This document shows positions 58,375 to 64,000 of a stretch of DNA of 64,000 nt, in pieces. Location of the stretch: assembly GCA_024362935.1 (NCBI GenBank), contig JANCRA010000061.1:3038001-3102000 (forward strand), given 5' to 3'. This DNA is from Setophaga petechia (lineage: Eukaryota > Chordata > Aves > Passeriformes > Parulidae). Made by a program: the position numbers and the translations under genes. Each line of letters opens with the position of its first letter. Position 1 is the stretch's first letter. The notes beneath the pieces are model-generated. The model was not told the origin of the DNA. It ran no database searches and worked only from the letters and a program-made list of their open reading frames with translations.

Positions 58375-59553
58375 TGCTGGCCGGGGGTCTATGTACAATT
58401 CATGAACGGGACGGGACTGCTGAGGAACGCGCCTCGAGCTGTTTATTTTCCAGCACCAGTCTCATTACATGTTTTTAACAATGGGAAGATGCCAGCAGCT
58501 AACATCCCAGTGTGAAAAACGCCAATAACTTGCTTTTGAAATTGTTAAAAGTTCAATAGTAATAAAATGGTTATGAAAATAGTAGTACAATTAGAGTCAT
58601 AATAATTTGGACAATTTAAATCAGGACAATATGAGACAATAAAAGCAAAGAGTTACGGACGTCCAGGTACCTTTTTCTGGGCATCACGATCCCGAAAAAG
58701 GACCCCCGTTAACAAAGGACTAACCCTTAAAAGCAATAGCCTGTTGCATGTTCATACACTTCATACATGATGCATAAGTTCCATTCAAACACAGGATTCT
58801 GTCTGGTCAGTATCAACTTCTTCCTTCTAATCCTAACAGCGCCTTCAAGGCGGGAAGAAGTTAGTTTCTTCTGATAAGAAGGCAATAAATTCCCTTTCTC
58901 AGAAAGATTTAGGTGTCCTGTGGCTGCTATCTCACTGCAAGACCTTTCTGTTAAACAAAGCATCTTATATAGCATAGTTTCTATTTTAACAATTCTTAAA
59001 ACTATATTTAACACAGTACTTAAGAGAATTAATACAGCATTACTTCCTAACACCACACATATAATATTCATTTTAATATTTGCGAAAAGCCAATCATAAA
59101 ATACATACATTTTTCACACCAGGCAGCAGACCAAGAACTTAATGTTATAACTTACTTCAAAAGCTTTTTGACCAATCACACAAAGCAAAAGCATATTGAC
59201 AGTAGTTCTCTCCAACCACTATAAGCACACGTATCTTTTGTTAAAACAATGCTTGCCTATTTAGAATGCTATACCTGCTTGTAAGCCTTAAACACAATGC
59301 ACAGAGCTCCATTATTAAGCTTAGAAGTTGCTAATATCTTGCTTGATATACTTTTCTAAAGCTTAGGGAGTCATTCTAGCCAAGCATTAATACACAGACC
59401 ATTGTTGTATTTGTCCTGACTTATCTGCTTCTTATAAAATTTTTTTGCTGACAAATCTTATGGCTACTGCTTAGCTCTAACCACAATTCTGCTGTCTCTG
59501 AGGTCTGCCTTTTGCAGCTTTCCCAAAAGCATCTGATTTGAAGGACTCCCACA
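58375..59553 (-). repeat. ERV-E 3' LTR, split by a solo LTR-B
   Basis: The minus-strand start TGTGGGAGTCC follows a purine tract (AACAAGAGGCGGGAAT, plus 59554-59569). The other end is near plus 58375 (TGCTGGCC = minus GGCCAGCA). Without the 608-bp insert it is about 570 bp. Confidence 0.6.
58511..59118 (-). mobile_element. Solo LTR, family LTR-B, copy 3, nested in ERV-E LTR
   Basis: 608 bp, inverted relative to copies 1 and 2, TGTGAAAAA/TTTTTCACA ends. The flanks ...CCCAG and CCAGG... share CCAG, a 4-bp duplication or a 5-bp one that lost a base. The 78-codon frame shared with the other copies lies at 58963-58727. Confidence 0.88.
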
Positions 59554-59569
59554 ATTCCCGCCTCTTGTT
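59554..59569 (-). other. ERV-E polypurine tract
   Basis: On the minus strand a run of AAGAGGCGGGAAT ends at the LTR TGTGGGAG start. Confidence 0.6.
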
Positions 59570-59579
59570 TCACCTAAAA

Positions 59580-60540
59580 AGAAACTTTCATAACTCTGTC
59601 TATTGTTAAAAATGATCAATCAAAAAGCTGAATTTATCAAAATAGGAAAAAGATTTTATTTTTTTCTGCGACCAAAATACGGTCCTCAAAAAACCCACAG
59701 CCAAAAAGACAGTGTGAGCCCAGGATTGGTGCTGGGTGAACCTAGATCTGACCTCTGTCGCATCAGATCTCCTTCTGTTCACGAGAACCACTTCTTGCAG
59801 GGCTATTTTATACAGTTTTTTATGCCTGAGGCAGAGGAGTCCCAATTTCTTTTGTAACTCTGCATATTCAAGACAGTTTCTTTCATTGTGCAGAGCTGGA
59901 CAATCAGTGTTTCCTGAGCGGTAGCCAGTGTTGATTGAGTCCGGGGAAGTTGCGTATTCAGATGTATTTTTCTGGCGATTTCTGCTGTCTCAATCTGTGG
60001 TATCAGTTGGGCGATGATCGTCCTTGGGCATCTTCTCATCATTCCAGAGAGCGGCAGTCATCGTGCTGGGCATGTCTATTCATAAGTAAACTGGATATTG
60101 TTCTCCTGCCACCTTTAGGAATCTCGAGATTCCAAGTAGACGTCTGCCTCCGGGCTGCTTGCGGTCAGAGGCTCATTTGGATTTCACAACCTTATAAAAT
60201 ACATTCTCTCTATAAGCATGAATTATTTCATCACATATATTACACTGCTATTTACTACCTTGTGTTTCATAGTTTTACTATAGTATATCTGCTTATTACT
60301 TGCTTAAAGCATCCTTTATGCTCACAATAAGCCTTGCTATATTACAACACAGAAGTTTTAATACTGTGAAGGTCCAGTCAGTTGAAAGATCATAAGCCAT
60401 ATCTGAAAACAATTATAAGTTGTTGTTCCAAAAAGTCTTGCCTGTTCCAAAGTCTTAATTCAAAACCTTCCTTCATGTCAATACCTTCATCCACCATCTC
60501 TGTGAGATTTTGAGAACTCTCTGTGAATCTATTTCCCTAC
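59580..60540. other. Unassigned segment between ERV-E env and its LTR
   Basis: About 950 bp, longer than an expected env-LTR gap, so probably another insertion. An AAAAATAAAATC poly(A)-like signal lies on the minus strand near 59655. Ends were not resolved; no protein is recognised. Confidence 0.35.
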
Positions 60541-61760
60541 CTCTCTCTCTCTTGTGTGATAAAAACTTTGATAGTTTTGTCCATTTGTCACACACACCGA
60601 CGTATGCAAGGTATTACTACTAGTATCACTACCAAAACACCCAATCCATAGAGACCTATTCTACAAAGTTCCCTTAGCCAAGGTGCAAAGCTCCATCCTT
60701 GGAACAAACCCTCTAACTATGACCCACCATCCTCTTTAATTTGAGCTGTCAAACCTTTCAGCTTTTGTATGCTTTTGGGGATGGCTTTTGGGGATGGCTT
60801 TGGAGTATGCTTTTGGGGATGGCTCATACAACACAACCCTTCAAACTCCTCACAACCTTGTCCATGTGCCAGTAAAAGAAAATCAACTGCAGCTCTATTT
60901 TGAATGGTAGCATGCCCAATGCTGTTAACATCTGTCAGCATATCACTAATTGCAGTGCATGTGGCATCAGTTTGTTTACTCAGCCAACATCCAACCCAAT
61001 CTAATTGTTTCAATACCATTGCTGAAGCCAGCTGGGGTAAAAACAAACCTGCTGAAACCCTTTTGGCAGCATTCTAAGTAATGCAATCACTCTTATATAT
61101 CTCATCATAGTGATGAGCAGATCTTGTTCCCATATGTTTCTTTTTAATGACTGCTTTGGCAGTAGGTGCTAACACAGTGAGCATTCCAATGCTACATGGC
61201 CCTGCCACCTTAAAGGCATGATGGGATGCCCTGCCAAGCCCTATCTCCACAGGTGAACCAACCAATTTGGTAATTTTGGTACCAATTTTGGTAATTTTTG
61301 TGGATATTGGTCTTGGAAAGCACATCCCAACTGTTTGAATAATTACACCAAAACCTTAAATTTCTGTATGCAAAATAACGGGGAGTAACATTGTACTTTG
61401 GAGGATTACCTTCTCACCAATCATTAGCTGTAAACATAAGGCAGAAATCCATTGTTAAAATACCAAGGATTTCTAAGTCTTGGGGTTCAGGTACTGCTTT
61501 GGGAAGTTCTTTGGCCCAAATGTTCCCATCCAATACAGGATTGCTCCCATTGTCAGTTTCACCAGGCTTACTACTGAGTTGCTTTTTGACCGAGGGCAAA
61601 TCCTTTACTGGCACACTGACTAGATAGGTTGAGAAAGGCTTTTCTGGTTCCACATTAGACAAAGATATGGTATCCAAACCTGCTGCTTGGCTAAAGTCAC
61701 TCAAACATTTGGTTTTGGTTGTTCCACAGCTAAATCTGGACTACAAGAAGCAATTAAAAC
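60540..61760 (-). pseudogene. env: ERV-E env remnant
   Basis: Minus-strand pieces resemble ERV-A Env: surface-subunit scraps at 61704-61414 and 61325-61074, then the transmembrane subunit with NRAAVDFLLLAHGQGCEEFEGLCC (seen as heptad plus CX6CC) at 60990-60810. A membrane span (IGLYGLGVLVVILVVIPCI) follows at about 60590-60650. Stops and shifts break it at several points. A run of a 13-base GCTTTTGGGGATG-like unit (60770-60825) has expanded right after the double Cys, adding Pro/Lys/Ser residues. No gag, pol or 5' LTR remains on the right. Confidence 0.82.
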
Positions 61761-61769
61761 CAACTGACA

Positions 61770-62460
61770 CCAGCATATCATTTGATTTCGCTCCATCCTT
61801 TTTGTGAGCTAATTTTTGGCAAAAAAAATCCTCCCATATATATAAATTTAAAAACTTTTCTTTTGACCTTTTACCTAAAATTTCAGCTTTGAAAGTCCAA
61901 TAGAGTGATCTATGACATCACAAAACACAAACCACGCTTTTGCCAAAACAGCTCTATGAAACCAACAATTGGCACATTTATAAATAGCGTAAAATCAGAG
62001 TTTGCATGTTCCACCAATGAACAGGGAACGTCAGGTGTGACCTGTGATCCCTCTGTTCAGCTCACATCAGCGTACTTGAATGAATTGTCATAATTGTTTT
62101 TAATCAAGGAGAGTGCATTGGCCAATTTAGGCTTGAAAATTTTCCTTTGTGTTGAAGAGGAAAGGAACAAAGTCTCTTTGGCCACCAGCTATTTCACTGC
62201 CACTAGTGCGGAGTTATTATTATCCTGGTGGGTGTTTTTATAGAGACTCCAAGGCTTGTTGCCATTGTTACTTTTGTCTATTTTTGATGGATTCTGCAAG
62301 CTGAGGTTTGAGGAGTTCCAAGTCTGTTTCTAAATACTGTCTTGCAAAAGCAGAATGAGCTCTCTCTCTCTGGCTTGTCAGCGTGTTAGAGCTTGGTTCC
62401 ACATATATCCGCACTGGATATTTTTCCCGTGATGTCTTGCCAAATTACACAAAAATTTCT
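61770..62460. other. No recognised gene
   Basis: AT-rich DNA to the right of ERV-E; nothing supported. Confidence 0.4.
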
Positions 62461-62469
62461 TTGCCTTAG

Positions 62470-62520
62470 GAGTATCAGAAAGACCTGCTGAGCTCCATGG
62501 ACACTGTCAGCTGCATGGAA
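62470..62520 (+). other. Candidate short coding exon, gene unknown
   Basis: 51 bp between a good acceptor (TTTCTTTGCCTTAG) and a good donor (GTAAGC). It is open in phase 0 and reads EYQKDLLSSMDTVSCME. I cannot assign it to a protein; it could be a chance match. Confidence 0.25.
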
Positions 62521-62524
62521 GTAA

Positions 62525-64000
62525 GCATCCTTTGCCTTGCTGAAGAAACTGGAGCTCAGCTTAGGTTAGATGCTCTCGAGCAGGAGAAAGGCTGGAATTG
62601 TCAGGTGTTTCCAGAGGCCTGCGTGCCCATAGGGACTGAGTTCTGGGGAGCAGCTGGATGTTTCTGCACATCAGGGAAGGGGATTGCCAGAGAGCTCAAG
62701 CCTCACCACAGGCAAACACTCCACAACTCTCCTCTGGCAACACTTTGCTTTGGGTTTCAAGTTGTTCCCATTTGTATGTGTGTGAAGATGCCCTTAAAAC
62801 CACAATGCAAGCCTGTCATAACTGGTGTTATATTTCCAGAAATGAAGAAAATAAGCCCAAACCAAATATAATTCCTAAAGCACTGGTTTTTAGAGAGGAA
62901 CTTAACCCCCTGTGCAGGTCCTTCTCACTGGGAAACATGCCTGAAACCTGGGCGTGAGGGTGTAAAAGCTACAGAGTCTCTTCTGCTTCTTGTGCAGTGC
63001 TGCTGAAACACTCAGTGTTTTTCTCCTACCCCAAGCCACATTCTCCACATCACCAAGCCAGAGCCTGCCAAAACTGCACTGTCTTAACTTCCGTTGATGC
63101 TAATTTTCCTTTGATGGTCAGTTCCTGACTTCGTCCATTCCCAAGGTCGAATCCAAACTCACTGTATCCGGTTTCCCACACGTATCAGCTATGAAAAAAC
63201 CCATCTGCTTCACACATACTTTCCCAATCATTTTCCCAAATTACTGATATAATTACAAATTTATTAGCACGAATCACAAGACATTTGCATTAATGCAGAA
63301 AAGAGTTATCTAAAAGGAGGCCAGGAACAAACAACAAAGTTTTTTGGACTCATGTTTCTTGTGTCTGTTAGAACGGCCAAGAAAATGCAATCTTTGCTCT
63401 TCTGACACAGCTCTCTGTTCATGATGTGGGACAGTGAGTGCTGATGTGCAGGAGATTGCAGCTGATGGAAGAGACAGGGACGAGGATGCAGCAGGCACAG
63501 TGCCAGGATGACAAAGGGATCTCTGGCAGTGGCATTGAAGGAGAAGAGTTTGCTGACAGGACAGAAAATGGCTCTTTGTTTCATCTCTTCTTTTGCTGCT
63601 GCTAAGAGTGTAGCCTGGAGCAAGCTGGGAACACCAGAGCATGGAGCCCTTTCCAGGCAAGGCTGCATCCGCTGAAGGGGTAGAGGGAGCCCAGCAGGGA
63701 TCACACACAAACCAGCAGGGGACTGAGGAGCCCCTGTGGTGGCAGTGAGCAGCCTCGGGCTCTGCTCACTGCTGGTGGCATTTTCCATTGAACCATATCC
63801 GAGGACTTCTGTTGTGCTCTATATTGCTAAGGCTTTTCCCCCTTGATTTTTTTTTTGCTTGTCTCCTGCACCTTTATTTCTCCAAATTTTCCTACCCTGT
63901 CAGCAGCAGTCCCTGTCCAGAACTGGCTCTAAAATATCAGCAAAGCACCTGGGAAAAGCAATGTGTGAAATCCTGTAGCTCAGGAATTCTTATGTCAGAG
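62525..64000. other. No recognised gene
   Basis: Ordinary DNA to the window end. Open frames on the minus strand at 63306-63788 overlap one another and are unrecognised. Confidence 0.4.

Overview
The window is nuclear DNA from a bird, most likely a songbird. It contains CR1 retrotransposon tails, several families of avian endogenous-retrovirus LTRs, and host exons with vertebrate splice sites. Only a few stretches are host genes; most of the rest is transposon-derived or unremarkable AT-rich DNA. No CRISPR array, bacterial operon or RNA gene was recognised.

Layout. (1) 441-3832 (+): the last three coding exons and poly(A) signal of RIOK2, apparently intact. (2) 4907-13395 (-): a complete but decayed provirus (ERV-A) with two LTRs, a tRNA-Trp-type primer site, polypurine tract, gag, a dUTPase-like/protease frame, pol and env. 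Its integrase is split by a solo LTR of another family. (3) 13430-13880: a CpG-rich block. (4) 19.5-30.3 kb: LTRs, CR1 fragments and a multi-exon fructosamine-3-kinase family pseudogene (22085-27030, -) starting in a CpG island. (5) 32-36 kb: two solo LTRs of one family, each with a perfect 5-bp target duplication. (6) 37-47 kb: three intronless Topors-like RING-finger genes, two in tandem on + and one inverted, all with open frames, poly(A) signals and similar TGACATCA-bearing upstream DNA. (7) 47.7-59.6 kb: more LTRs, several nested, and one orphan exon resembling the C-terminal lobe of PAK kinases. (8) 58.4-61.8 kb (-): the env and 3' LTR end of a second provirus (ERV-E), whose LTR is split by a third copy of the solo LTR from the 32-36 kb region.

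The most interesting host-side feature is the Topors-like cluster: a small, lineage-specific-looking group of putative E3 ligases that keep all eight zinc ligands and similar upstream DNA. The second is the decayed sugar-repair kinase gene. RIOK2 and TOPORS both belong, as far as I recall, to segments carried by the avian Z, which together with the ERV load suggests a sex-chromosome (Z or W) location; this is inference. LTR edges were set by TG...CA ends and flanking duplications read by eye. Family names, ages and percentages have not been computed.
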